From positions 124,001-188,000 of the forward strand of contig CAXBHL010000005.1 of assembly GCA_963975575.1 (NCBI GenBank): a stretch of DNA of 64,000 nt, read 5' to 3'. Position numbers and translations under genes: made by a program. The notes below the pieces were generated by a model. The model saw only the letters and a list, made by a program, of their open reading frames with translations. It was not told the DNA's origin and searched no databases. Below, piece by piece: positions 52,479-60,622 of the stretch. Every line of letters begins with the position of its first letter. Within the stretch, counting starts at the first letter, position 1. This DNA comes from UBA6054 sp963975575. Its GTDB lineage: Bacteria > Planctomycetota > Phycisphaerae > Phycisphaerales > UBA1924.

Positions 52479-53204
52479 ATGATCGACCCGTTTGCCGCCC
52501 CTCCGTCCCTCCCGCTCGTGGCGCCCTCGATCCTGGCCGCCGATTTCGCGAACCTCGGTTCGGACTGCGAGGACGCGCTCGCCGCCGGTGCCGACCTGCT
52601 CCACGTGGACATCATGGACGGCCACTTCGTCCCGAACTTGTCCATGGGTCCGGCGGTGTGCGCCGCGGCGCGGAAGTCGCTGCCGGACACCTTCCTCGAT
52701 GTCCATCTCATGGTGACCGATCCGGACGCGTATGTCGACCCGTTCATCGAGGCGGGGGCGGACGCGATCTCGTTCCATATCGAGGTGCGGGAAGGTTCGG
52801 ACGCGCGCGAACTGATCAAGCGGATCCACGGCGCAGGGAAGCGTGCGGGCATCGCCTTGAACCCGGGCACGCCGGCCGAACGGGTCATGCCGTTCGTGGA
52901 CCTCGTTGATCTCGTGTTGGTGATGAGCGTCCACCCCGGATTCGGGGGCCAGTCTTTCATGCCGGAGGTCCTCCCAAAGGCGGAGATGATCAAGGCGGCG
53001 TTGCGCCGAGATCAGCGTCTGGAGATCGATGGGGGGATTTCGCCGCAAACAGCGCCGCAAGCGATCGCGGCGGGATTCGACCTGTTGGTGGCCGGCTCGG
53101 CGGTGTTCGGAAAGACCGGTAATCATCGGGCGGCCGCCATCCGGTCGATACGGGATGGGTCCGGGGCGGCCCCGAGCCCCATGACCCGGACATCTGCCGT
53201 GTAA
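52479..53204 (+). CDS. rpe: Ribulose-phosphate 3-epimerase
   Basis: A 241-residue TIM-barrel enzyme. Metal- and substrate-binding motifs are VAPSILAADFANLG, LLHVDIMDGHFVPNLSMGP, DVHLMVTDP, MSVHPGFGGQSF and RLEIDGGISPQTA. It interconverts ribulose-5-phosphate and xylulose-5-phosphate in the pentose-phosphate and Calvin-type pathways. It has a short unstructured C-terminal tail. The divergent pyrophosphorylase gene starts 84 bp upstream. Confidence 0.96.
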   Translation: MIDPFAAPPSLPLVAPSILAADFANLGSDCEDALAAGADLLHVDIMDGHFVPNLSMGPAVCAAARKSLPDTFLDVHLMVTDPDAYVDPFIEAGADAISFHIEVREGSDARELIKRIHGAGKRAGIALNPGTPAERVMPFVDLVDLVLVMSVHPGFGGQSFMPEVLPKAEMIKAALRRDQRLEIDGGISPQTAPQAIAAGFDLLVAGSAVFGKTGNHRAAAIRSIRDGSGAAPSPMTRTSAV

Positions 53205-53328
53205 GCGGCCGCCCCGAGCCGTTTTGGCGGCCCGGGCGGGGCGAGGTTGGTAGACTTTCCGCTCCGATGAGGGCTCCCCCGAGCGTCGGGTGGGACCCGC
53301 AGCGGAGACCGATGGCTGGAGTTTGTGC

Positions 53329-53955
53329 ATGGCCAAGCCGATCACCGTCACCCTCGTGCTTCTCTCGGCCGCGCCGACGGCTTGGGACGAAGCCGGGCGG
53401 CTCATCGGGCAGGCCGCGCTGCCCGCGACCGACGCCGGAACAGATGCGCTCCATCAGAAGGCAAGATCTTTCGTGGCGGGGTTGGACCGGCCGTTGGACG
53501 TCGTTGTCTGCGGCACCGAGGACTCGACCCACGCGTCGGCCGCGCTGCTCGCGGAAGCCGGAAACGTCAAACTCCGCAAGCTCGACGACCTGGCCAACGT
53601 TGACCTCGGATTGTGGGAGGGTTCGCTCCGCGAGGAACTCGAGGGGCGATGCCCGTCAACTTATAAAGCATGGCGCGATCAGCCGGACCGCATCCGGCCG
53701 CCCGAGGGCGAGGCGATCGGCGACGCGGCCGCACGGGCCTTGCGGGCGATCCGCAAGGCGGCCGACAAGGCCAAGTCCGACGAGCCGGTAATCGGCGTGG
53801 CTGTCAGGCCCCTGCTGTGGGCCGCCCTGCTGGCGGCTCTCGGCGAAGAGCCCTGGGCGTCGTACTGGAGCCTGGCGGACGCGGCCGGGCAGTTCCGGAC
53901 CGTGACACGCGCCCTGGCGGATCTGCGACCCGAGGCGGTCTCCGCAACCGCGTAA
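53329..53955 (+). CDS. Histidine phosphatase-fold protein without catalytic histidines
   Basis: A 208-residue protein with the histidine-phosphatase layout (LGLWEG and RPPEGEAIGDAAARALRAI correspond to the conserved ELDxGxWEG and P-x-GES regions). The first catalytic motif RHG is absent: LLSAAPTAWD stands where phosphatases have LLRHGETEWN (Ser13-Ala14). The second catalytic His is Arg160 (VAVRPLLWAALLAALG in place of VAHGG...). The general acid region (VDLGLWEG) is kept. It is therefore a probable inactive homologue. It precedes accD by 55 bp on the same strand. Confidence 0.75.
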   Translation: MAKPITVTLVLLSAAPTAWDEAGRLIGQAALPATDAGTDALHQKARSFVAGLDRPLDVVVCGTEDSTHASAALLAEAGNVKLRKLDDLANVDLGLWEGSLREELEGRCPSTYKAWRDQPDRIRPPEGEAIGDAAARALRAIRKAADKAKSDEPVIGVAVRPLLWAALLAALGEEPWASYWSLADAAGQFRTVTRALADLRPEAVSATA

Positions 53956-54010
53956 GACGAAACCACCCGCCCCGTCCGCCCAACCAGCGGGCACGGGCAA
54001 GGACGAACCG

Positions 54011-54862
54011 ATGGCACCAACCGCGACACGCACCTGGGCGGACATGAAGCAGGATCAGACGAGCGCCCGGCGTTCCATCCCCGAGGGGCTCTGGCTCCGC
54101 TGCCCGACCTGCGCCCAGATGATCTACCGCCGGCAGATGGAGTCGAACCTGCACGTCTGCCCCGAGTGCAGTCACCACTACCGCATCGGGGCCGCCGAGC
54201 GGATCCGCCAGCTGGCCGACCCGGACACGTTCGTGCCGATGTTCACCGGCCTGCGTCCGAAGAACCCGCTGAGCTTCACCGACCTGAAGCCCTATCCCGA
54301 CCGCATCCGCGCCGAACAGATCAAGACGGGTCAGAACGAGGGCTGCCAGGCGGGCGAGCTGTTCATCAAAGGCCGAGCCGCGATGGTGGCCTGCCTGGAC
54401 CTGACCTTCATGATGGGCTCGATGGGCAGCGTGGTGGGGGAGATGCTCACCCGCGCGATCGAGCACGCGACCGCGGCGAAGCTGCCGCTCGTGATCGTCA
54501 GTTGCTCGGGCGGCGCCCGCATGCAGGAAGCCGGGCTGAGCCTGATGCAGATGGCCAAGACGTCCGCGGCCCTCGCCCGGTTCGACGACGCCGGCGGCCT
54601 GTTCATCTCCGTGCTGACGGATCCGACGACCGGCGGCGTGACCGCGTCGTTCGCGATGCTCGGTGACGTGATCCTCGCCGAGCCCAACGCGCTGGTCGGT
54701 TTCGCCGGCCCGCGCGTGATCCAGCAGACCATCCGCCAGGAACTGCCCGAGGGCTTCCAGCGGTCCGAGTTCCTGCAGCAGAAGGGCATGGTGGACCGTG
54801 TGGTGCACCGGCACCAGCTCCGCAGCGAGATCGCCCGTCTGATCGACTACTCCGGTGTCTGA
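54011..54862 (+). CDS. accD: Acetyl-CoA carboxylase carboxyltransferase subunit beta
   Basis: A 283-residue protein. The N-terminal zinc ribbon CPTCAQM... CPEC (about 35-57), then the carboxyltransferase domain with VSCSGGARMQEAGLSLMQMAKTSAAL, TTGGVTASFAMLGDV and VGFAGPRVIQQTI. It forms malonyl-CoA with AccA, AccB and AccC, none of which are here. Its stop overlaps the GTG of lnt. Malonyl-CoA also feeds the type III PKS at 7 kb, but the genes are unlinked. Confidence 0.95.
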   Translation: MAPTATRTWADMKQDQTSARRSIPEGLWLRCPTCAQMIYRRQMESNLHVCPECSHHYRIGAAERIRQLADPDTFVPMFTGLRPKNPLSFTDLKPYPDRIRAEQIKTGQNEGCQAGELFIKGRAAMVACLDLTFMMGSMGSVVGEMLTRAIEHATAAKLPLVIVSCSGGARMQEAGLSLMQMAKTSAALARFDDAGGLFISVLTDPTTGGVTASFAMLGDVILAEPNALVGFAGPRVIQQTIRQELPEGFQRSEFLQQKGMVDRVVHRHQLRSEIARLIDYSGV

Positions 54863-56597
54863 GCCGAGCCCACCCTCCGAAGATCGGCCCGACGGCGTGC
54901 GCCGTGACCGCCCGCGTGCGTTCGGGCTTGGCCTCGCCCACGCCCTTTTGTTCGCCGCGGCCTTCCCCCCGCTGGGTTGGTGGTGGATGGTGTTCGTGGC
55001 GCCGGTCCCGCTGCTGGTTCTGGCGGCAAACCCCGGAAGGTCCGCGGCGGCCGCCGGGTTCTGGGCGATGCTCGGCGTAATCCCGTTCTGGATCTGGACG
55101 CACGGGTGGATCGCCGGGATCTCGATGGCCGGCGTTTACCCGCTGATCGTGTACCTGGGGCTCTACACGTGGCTGTTTGTGGTGGTGGGGTCGCGCGCCG
55201 CCCGGGTGCGTGGCGTGCCCGCGGCGTGGGGCCTGGCGGTCGTGTGGGTCGGGCTCGAGTTCTTCCGCGGAAGGATCGGATGGTCCGGCTACCCGTGGTA
55301 CCTGACAGGGCATCCGCTGATCGATTCGCCGGGCCTGAGCTGGCCGGCCACGCTCGGGGGCGTTTCGCTGGTCTCGTTGCTCGCTGTCCTGCCCGGGGCG
55401 TGGTGGGTGACGAGGAGGAATAGCCCGCGTTGGGTGCCGGTCTCGGTCGGTTTGCTCACCGCCGCCTGGGTCGCCGGCGGGGTGTGGTGGGCAACAGCCG
55501 GGGCCGATCCCGGTCCGGACCCGCTGCGCGTGGGGATCGTGCAGACCAACGTGCCGCAGGACAACCGGATGGACTGGTCGGTCGTCCAGCGGCTGATGGA
55601 CTGGCACACGATGCGGGACCAGACGGTCTCGCTGGCAACCGGCGGCGCGGCGCCCGATGTGATCGTGCTGCCCGAGGGCCTGATCCCGGGCTGGACCTTC
55701 GATCCGGTGTCGCTCGAGCACGAGCGGGACCGCGGCATCGTCTGGCGCCTGGAGCCGGAGACCGCTCAGCAAGCGGAGGCGGTCGCCCCCTACGGAGACA
55801 TGGTGCCCGCGACGCAGATCGTCGACGAACTGCTCGCGATGCAACGCTCCCTGGGCGTGCCGATGGTTGTCGGCGCGGTCGCGTTCGACAGCCTGCGGAT
55901 CGTCAACGGCCCGCGCGGGATCGAGTACGAATCGGACGCGATGTTCAACAGCGCGTTCCTGGTGCGGAACGGGCGCGTGTCAGACGTCTGGTACGACAAG
56001 ATCCACCTGACACCGTTCGGCGAGATCATGCCGTACATCTCCGCTTGGCCGTGGCTCGAGGACAGGCTGCTGGCGATCGGCGCCCAGGGCATGACCTTCG
56101 CGCTCGAGCCGGGGCGGACCGCGCGGACCATCCCGTTGGATCTGGGGGACGGTCGGTCGGTGGAACTGGCGACCCCGATCTGCTTCGAGGCGACCATGCC
56201 GGCGGTATGCCGTCGGCTGGCCAACCGGGCCGCGGAGACGGGGCGGCCGGTGGTCCTGCTCAACATCACGAACGACGGCTGGTTCGGAACCTCCGAACGG
56301 GGCCGGCTCATGCACGAGCTGTCGGCGCGCTGGCGGTGCGTCGAGCTGGGGCTGCCCATGGTGCGGTGCGCCAACACGGGGGTTTCCGGGCTGATCGACC
56401 GGCGCGGGCGTGTCCTGGCCCGCACCGACGCACGGGCCGCGGAGACGATGGTCGTCGAGGCGGACCCCGCCCGTCCCGGCACGCTGTTCGCCCGGATCGG
56501 CGAGTGGCCGGGCTGGGCGGCCCTCCTGGTGGCCCCGGTGCTCGTGTGGCTGGGAAGAAAGCGGGATTCGGGCGAACCGGCGGGCCCGGCGGGGTGA
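54855..56597 (+). CDS. lnt: Apolipoprotein N-acyltransferase
   Basis: A 580-residue protein from a GTG that overlaps the accD stop. The first 210 residues hold about six transmembrane helices; residues about 225-510 are a nitrilase domain with Glu in VLPEGLIPGW, Lys in YDKIHLTPFGE and Cys in TPICFE; a last helix ends the protein. It adds the N-acyl chain to lipoproteins in the inner membrane. Residues 275-330 contain a longer than usual insert before AVAPYGDM. A HEAT lipoprotein gene follows. Confidence 0.93.
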   Translation: MSEPSPPSEDRPDGVRRDRPRAFGLGLAHALLFAAAFPPLGWWWMVFVAPVPLLVLAANPGRSAAAAGFWAMLGVIPFWIWTHGWIAGISMAGVYPLIVYLGLYTWLFVVVGSRAARVRGVPAAWGLAVVWVGLEFFRGRIGWSGYPWYLTGHPLIDSPGLSWPATLGGVSLVSLLAVLPGAWWVTRRNSPRWVPVSVGLLTAAWVAGGVWWATAGADPGPDPLRVGIVQTNVPQDNRMDWSVVQRLMDWHTMRDQTVSLATGGAAPDVIVLPEGLIPGWTFDPVSLEHERDRGIVWRLEPETAQQAEAVAPYGDMVPATQIVDELLAMQRSLGVPMVVGAVAFDSLRIVNGPRGIEYESDAMFNSAFLVRNGRVSDVWYDKIHLTPFGEIMPYISAWPWLEDRLLAIGAQGMTFALEPGRTARTIPLDLGDGRSVELATPICFEATMPAVCRRLANRAAETGRPVVLLNITNDGWFGTSERGRLMHELSARWRCVELGLPMVRCANTGVSGLIDRRGRVLARTDARAAETMVVEADPARPGTLFARIGEWPGWAALLVAPVLVWLGRKRDSGEPAGPAG

Positions 56598-56658
56598 AGT
56601 ACAATGCCCAAGGCCCGAGCCGTCGCACGGCTGCGGGCCATCACGCGAGGATCAAACA

Positions 56659-57738
56659 ATGCACCCATCACGATCATCACACCGGACGGGCCCGACGGCT
56701 CTTGTTGTCTTGGGGGGCCTCGCGCTCACGCTCGCGCCCGGCGGGTGCGGCTTCCGCATCGAGCCCGATCCCGCGTTCACGGGCAGCGGCGGGGGGGCAT
56801 CCCAGGCGCGCCCCATCCGGGACGAGGCCACCAACCGCCTCTTCGCCCTGTCCACCAGCCCGACCCCCCAGATCCGCGCCAACGCGATTGAAGGGCTCCA
56901 ACGCGTCGGGCCACGCGCCGAACCCACCGTCGCGCTGGCGCTCTCCGACGAGAACCCGGGGGTGCGATCGGTCGCGGCCATGGTCGCCGGACGGGCCGGG
57001 CTGACCGCGCTGATTCCAACCCTTCGGGAGATGGCCCGCGACGAGTCCGGGTTCGTGCGGGCCTCGTCCATCGCCGCGTTGAACCGGCTCGGACAGAAGG
57101 CCGACCCGACCGAACTCTCAACGATGCTCCTCGAGTCGCCCAACCCTCGGCTGCGGGCGCACGCGGCGTTCCTGATCGGAGAGATGGGCGAGCAGTCCGC
57201 CCTGCCCATGCTCCGGCAGGCGTGGGTCACTCCCATCCGCACCGCCTCGGAGATCGAGCGTCGCCTCGTGCGGCTGCAGGTGGTCGAGGCCATGGTCAAA
57301 CTCGGCGACCAATCGAGCATCGACACCCTCCGCGCGGCCCTTTACCCCTCGCGCCCCGACGAGCTGGAAGCGACCGCCCTGGCGGTGCAGATCATCGGCG
57401 AGGTGCGTGATCGGGGGTCGATCGACCAGCTCATCTATCTCGCCGACGATTCCGACGATCGGGTGATGCCCGCGGAGGTGCGTCTGGCCGTGGCGGGCGC
57501 GCTGGCCAAGATGGGCCTGACGCAGGGCGGGTTCATCGCAGACGAGTACGCCGGCAGCCCGATCGACGTGGTCCGTGCCCAGGCCGCGGCGGTGTACGGC
57601 CGGACCGGCCGGACCGAGCACCTGCCCAGTCTGGGGGTGATGCTCGACGACCCCTCCGAGCTGGTCCAGGTGGCGGCGGCCGCGGCGGTGGTGGACCTGA
57701 TGTCCGGCGGGGCCCAGGCGGACGCGGGGACCCCCTGA
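56659..57738 (+). CDS. HEAT-repeat lipoprotein
   Basis: A 359-residue precursor starting MHPSRSSHRTGPTALVVLGG; lipobox LAPGGC gives the lipidated Cys at about residue 30. From residue 45 onward it is a HEAT solenoid: NAIEGLQRVGPRAEPTVALA, VRSVAAMVAGRAGLTALIPT, RASSIAALNRLG and several more. It lies 61 bp after lnt, whose product would acylate it. Probably a membrane-anchored scaffold; partner unknown. Confidence 0.8.
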   Translation: MHPSRSSHRTGPTALVVLGGLALTLAPGGCGFRIEPDPAFTGSGGGASQARPIRDEATNRLFALSTSPTPQIRANAIEGLQRVGPRAEPTVALALSDENPGVRSVAAMVAGRAGLTALIPTLREMARDESGFVRASSIAALNRLGQKADPTELSTMLLESPNPRLRAHAAFLIGEMGEQSALPMLRQAWVTPIRTASEIERRLVRLQVVEAMVKLGDQSSIDTLRAALYPSRPDELEATALAVQIIGEVRDRGSIDQLIYLADDSDDRVMPAEVRLAVAGALAKMGLTQGGFIADEYAGSPIDVVRAQAAAVYGRTGRTEHLPSLGVMLDDPSELVQVAAAAAVVDLMSGGAQADAGTP

Positions 57739-57927
57739 GGGAAGCCGGGGGAAGGATCCGTCGGCCGGACCGGCCCGTATCGGCATGCCGCCGGATCCGG
57801 ATTGTGGATGGCTTCGGCGTCCCGTGCAGACCCCCCGCCGGGCGGCTACACTTCCGCCCCATGGATTCCCGGGCGGGCCGGATGCCCGGTTTGGGTTTTG
57901 GTATCGGCATGAGTCGAGGAGCAGACC

Positions 57928-58788
57928 GTGCACATTCTCACGAAGGTCTTTGTCTTGTTCGCCGCGGTGCTGAGCATCCTCATGGCGGCACTCTCCATCT
58001 CCTACACGGTCAACGCCGATCGGGTCGTGGCGGACTATCGCAACGCGATGGCCCGGGCCGATCAGGCCTCCAACGAGCGTGACGCGATCAAGGCCAGCGA
58101 CAGCCAGCTGATCGCCGCCAAAGAAGAAGAACTCAACTCGGCCCGCGACGAGCTGGCCACCCGTGAGGCCGACATTCGTCGCCTCGAGGCGGCCAACTCC
58201 GAGCTCCGCATCGGGCTCCGCTCGGCCGAGTCGGCCCGCGAGTCGATCACCACCAAGATCGCCGAACTGGGTGTCGCGGTCGAGACCCAGGCCAAGATCA
58301 TCGACGAGTACAAGAACGAGCTGTCCCGCCTGCGTCGGGCCGAACTGGACTATCGCGACGAGCGGATCGACCTCGAGAAGCAGCTCTCCGACCTCGAGAG
58401 CCAGGTCATCGTCTACGAGCAGGTCAAGCGGGCCCTCGAAGAGCAGCTCCAGGAAGTGCGCACGGCCCTTGCCAACGCGGCCAACGGCGGCGTCGCGGCC
58501 AACGTCGCCCGCGCTCCCGTCGAGGTCCCCGGCGCCCCCGTCCGCGGCGCGGTCGATCAGGTCACCACGGACCCCGCGACCGGTGAGCTGCTCGTCAAGA
58601 TCAACCTGGGAACGAACGATCGCGTCCGCGAGAACAACAAGCTGTTCGTCCACCGGGGCAACACATATCTCGGCGAGTTGGTCGTCTTCCAGGTGGACCT
58701 GAACCACGCCATCGGCCGCATGTCCTACACCGTGCCGGGCATGAGCGTCCGGGCCAACGATTCCATTCTGACCCGCCTGGGCAGCTGA
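57928..58788 (+). CDS. Membrane-anchored coiled-coil protein
   Basis: A 286-residue protein from GTG 57928, after GAGGAG. One transmembrane helix (about 5-27), then a long coiled coil (about 35-188, heptads of Leu/Ile with charged residues, for example NSARDELATREADIRRLEAA), a Gly/Ala/Pro-rich linker and a C-terminal globular segment (from about 205) with NLGTNDRVRENNKLFVHRGN. It probably spans the periplasm like a tether. It forms a two-gene unit with the small membrane protein 22 bp downstream. Confidence 0.72.
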   Translation: MHILTKVFVLFAAVLSILMAALSISYTVNADRVVADYRNAMARADQASNERDAIKASDSQLIAAKEEELNSARDELATREADIRRLEAANSELRIGLRSAESARESITTKIAELGVAVETQAKIIDEYKNELSRLRRAELDYRDERIDLEKQLSDLESQVIVYEQVKRALEEQLQEVRTALANAANGGVAANVARAPVEVPGAPVRGAVDQVTTDPATGELLVKINLGTNDRVRENNKLFVHRGNTYLGELVVFQVDLNHAIGRMSYTVPGMSVRANDSILTRLGS

Positions 58789-58810
58789 TCCGATCCCGGA
58801 GGAGCGTGCG

Positions 58811-59017
58811 ATGAGCAACTTTGGAATGCAGATGCCCGGGGGCGCCCGCTCCCGCGGACCCGGACCGGACGTGTACACCGCCCTGATGTGCGTGGGAGCG
58901 GTGTGCATGATCGCCGCGGTCGTCATGCTCTACCTGGCCGGGACCAAGGTGTCCCCCGACGGGCAGCCGTGGAAGATCCAGGAAAAGGGCGCGAACCAGA
59001 TCAGCCTCCCGCGGTGA
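58811..59017 (+). CDS. Small single-span membrane protein
   Basis: A 68-residue protein with one hydrophobic helix (about residues 23-44, VYTALMCVGAVCMIAAVVML), a Gly/Arg-rich N-terminus and a polar tail. GGAGG lies before the ATG. It follows the coiled-coil gene by 22 bp and is likely its partner. No recognised family. Confidence 0.65.
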   Translation: MSNFGMQMPGGARSRGPGPDVYTALMCVGAVCMIAAVVMLYLAGTKVSPDGQPWKIQEKGANQISLPR

Positions 59018-59030
59018 TCCGGCCGATAAG

Positions 59031-59059
59031 CGTTTCCTGCCCACGGGTGGCGGGAAACG
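59031..59059. terminator. Stem-loop after the small membrane protein gene
   Basis: CGTTTCC and GGAAACG (with further imperfect pairing of TGCCCA and TGGCG) form a stem ending just before the tRNA promoter; there is no U-tract. It likely ends the coiled-coil transcript. Confidence 0.4.
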
Positions 59060-59060
59060 G

Positions 59061-59088
59061 TTGACAGATCCGCATCGCTGCGTACGAT
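59061..59088 (+). promoter_or_regulatory. Sigma-70-like promoter of tRNA-Asp
   Basis: TTGACA (59061-59066) and TACGAT (59083-59088) are separated by 16 bp; the tRNA begins 63 bp downstream of the -10 box. A perfect -35 and a good -10 make this one of the clearest promoters here. Confidence 0.65.
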
Positions 59089-59151
59089 TGACGGCTCGAA
59101 ACGGCCCGGCCGGTTTCGGGCAAGACGGCCCGGAAAGACGGGCGACAACTT

Positions 59152-59225
<74 letters not shown>

Positions 59226-59232
59226 CTTGAAT

Positions 59233-59259
59233 AAGCCCCTGCTATGCGGGGGCTTGTTT
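59233..59259 (+). terminator. Terminator of tRNA-Asp
   Basis: AAGCCCCTGC pairs with GCGGGGGCTT (10 bp with one G-U), loop TAT, then GTTTGTTTG. Confidence 0.8.
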
Positions 59260-59365
59260 GTTTGTGGTTCCGGAGCGGTTGTTCTCTTCTCCGCCCTGTG
59301 TGCGCGGCGCGCAGAGGGGACGGATCTCGCGGGGGACCCACCGCGATGCGGACGAAGACCTCGAC

Positions 59366-60160
59366 TCAGGGCGAACCCGCGCCGTCGCCGGGTGCGCCGG
59401 CCGCGATCCAGTCGATGATCGTGCGGATCTCCGCGTCGGTCGGCTGCGGCCGGTCCTCGGGCGGCATGTGGTACTCGTCATCGAGCGGGAGTCGCAGTCG
59501 GATCGCCAGCTCGCTCTGACCGGGATCGCCGGCCACGATCACCGGCCCGTAGTCGGACCCGGCGAACAGCGCTGCGGCGTTGTGCATCGCCAGCCCCGCC
59601 TTCTTCTTGGACTCGTTGTGGCAGTCCACACAGTGGGCCGCGAACATGGCGCCCACATCCGAGGGCAACCCTGGCACCGCCGCCACGGCGACCTCCGACG
59701 CTCCCGGGACGCCACCGGGTCGTGCCCGGGAAGACTCTGGCGCGAACGGCGCGGTGAGGAAGCCGGCGCCGTGGGTGATCGTCCCGCCGAAGTGGCCGGC
59801 GGGCCCCATCAGTCCGAGCGAAGCGATCAATGCGCCCGCGTACAGCCAGGTGCGTTTGAACGCGGCCCCGACAGCCGCCAGCAGCACGCCCGCCGCCAGC
59901 CCGACCCCGAGCCAGCGGTGCAGGGTGACCGTGGATCCGGCGTAGCCCCCCTCCGAGGCGAGCAGCCAGCCCGCGCCGGCCGCCGCGGCGCCGCTCAGGG
60001 CGGTGAGCCAGATCAAGACGAGCCGGACGCCCCGTTCGAGCGGGGCCCCATGTGCGAGGGCGGCCGCTTCGCACGCGGCCAGGGCGACGAGCGCCCCGAT
60101 CGGTATGTGCAGAACCACCGGGTGCAGGCGGCCGAGAAAGCTTACGAAAGGCTCGATCAT
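59366..60160 (-). CDS. DUF2231 membrane domain fused to planctomycete cytochrome c
   Basis: A 264-residue protein. Residues 1-130 contain four hydrophobic helices, starting FLGRLHPVVLHIPIGALVAL, fitting the DUF2231 type; the C-terminal 90 residues hold CVDCH (haem c-binding motif) with KKAGLAMHNAAALFAG and a Met in EYHMPP that could ligate the haem, as in planctomycete PSCyt1-like cytochromes. A haem-carrying membrane protein, probably in electron transfer; partner unknown. Confidence 0.85.
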   Translation of the reverse strand: MIEPFVSFLGRLHPVVLHIPIGALVALAACEAAALAHGAPLERGVRLVLIWLTALSGAAAAGAGWLLASEGGYAGSTVTLHRWLGVGLAAGVLLAAVGAAFKRTWLYAGALIASLGLMGPAGHFGGTITHGAGFLTAPFAPESSRARPGGVPGASEVAVAAVPGLPSDVGAMFAAHCVDCHNESKKKAGLAMHNAAALFAGSDYGPVIVAGDPGQSELAIRLRLPLDDEYHMPPEDRPQPTDAEIRTIIDWIAAGAPGDGAGSP

Positions 60161-60226
60161 CGGGGTATCCTCGGCTCGCGGGCCGCCAACGCATCGGATT
60201 GTATCTGTTGGGGCGAACCCTCCCCC

Positions 60227-60622
60227 GTGCCACCCGCCCGATCAGGACCGATTCCCGCCAAGGCCTGCACGGCCTGCGGCCGCGACATCACGTGGCGCAA
60301 GAAGTGGGAGCGTGACTGGGAATGCGTCCGCTATTGCTCGAAGGCCTGTCGGGCCCGGGGGGTCACGGAAGTCGATCGATTGCTCGAACGGGCGATCCTC
60401 GATCTGCTCGCCGATCGGCCCGCGTCCGCGTCGATCTGCCCCAGCGAGGCGGCCCGAAGGGTCGATCCTGTCGCCTGGCGGGATCTGATGGAGCCGGCCC
60501 GCCGGGCCGCCCGCCGGCTCGTGGACCGTGGCGTCGCGCAGATCACCCAGCAGGGCCACCCCGTCGATCCATCGACCGCCAAAGGCCCGATCCGCGTCCG
60601 GCTCAGTCCTCCGGGCCGCTGA
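60227..60622 (+). CDS. DUF2256-DUF3253 fusion protein
   Basis: About 131 residues from a GTG (start tentative, no strong ribosome site). Residues about 10-45 are a zinc-ribbon-like DUF2256: KACTACGRDITWRKKWERDW followed by CVRYCSKACRARG. Residues about 48-131 match DUF3253: LERAILDLLADRPASASICPSEAAR... VAWRDLMEPARRAARRLVDRG... GPIRVRL. The two domains are often fused and their genes tend to sit near cryptochrome/photolyase genes, as here: its 3' end overlaps the photolyase gene on the other strand by 20 bp. Function unknown. Confidence 0.72.
   Translation: MPPARSGPIPAKACTACGRDITWRKKWERDWECVRYCSKACRARGVTEVDRLLERAILDLLADRPASASICPSEAARRVDPVAWRDLMEPARRAARRLVDRGVAQITQQGHPVDPSTAKGPIRVRLSPPGR

Noticed and set aside
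59258..60226. Open frame reading into the DUF2256-DUF3253 gene from upstream
   Set aside because: It covers the cytochrome gene of the opposite strand and has no recognisable domain; only the part from about 60227 matches known domains.
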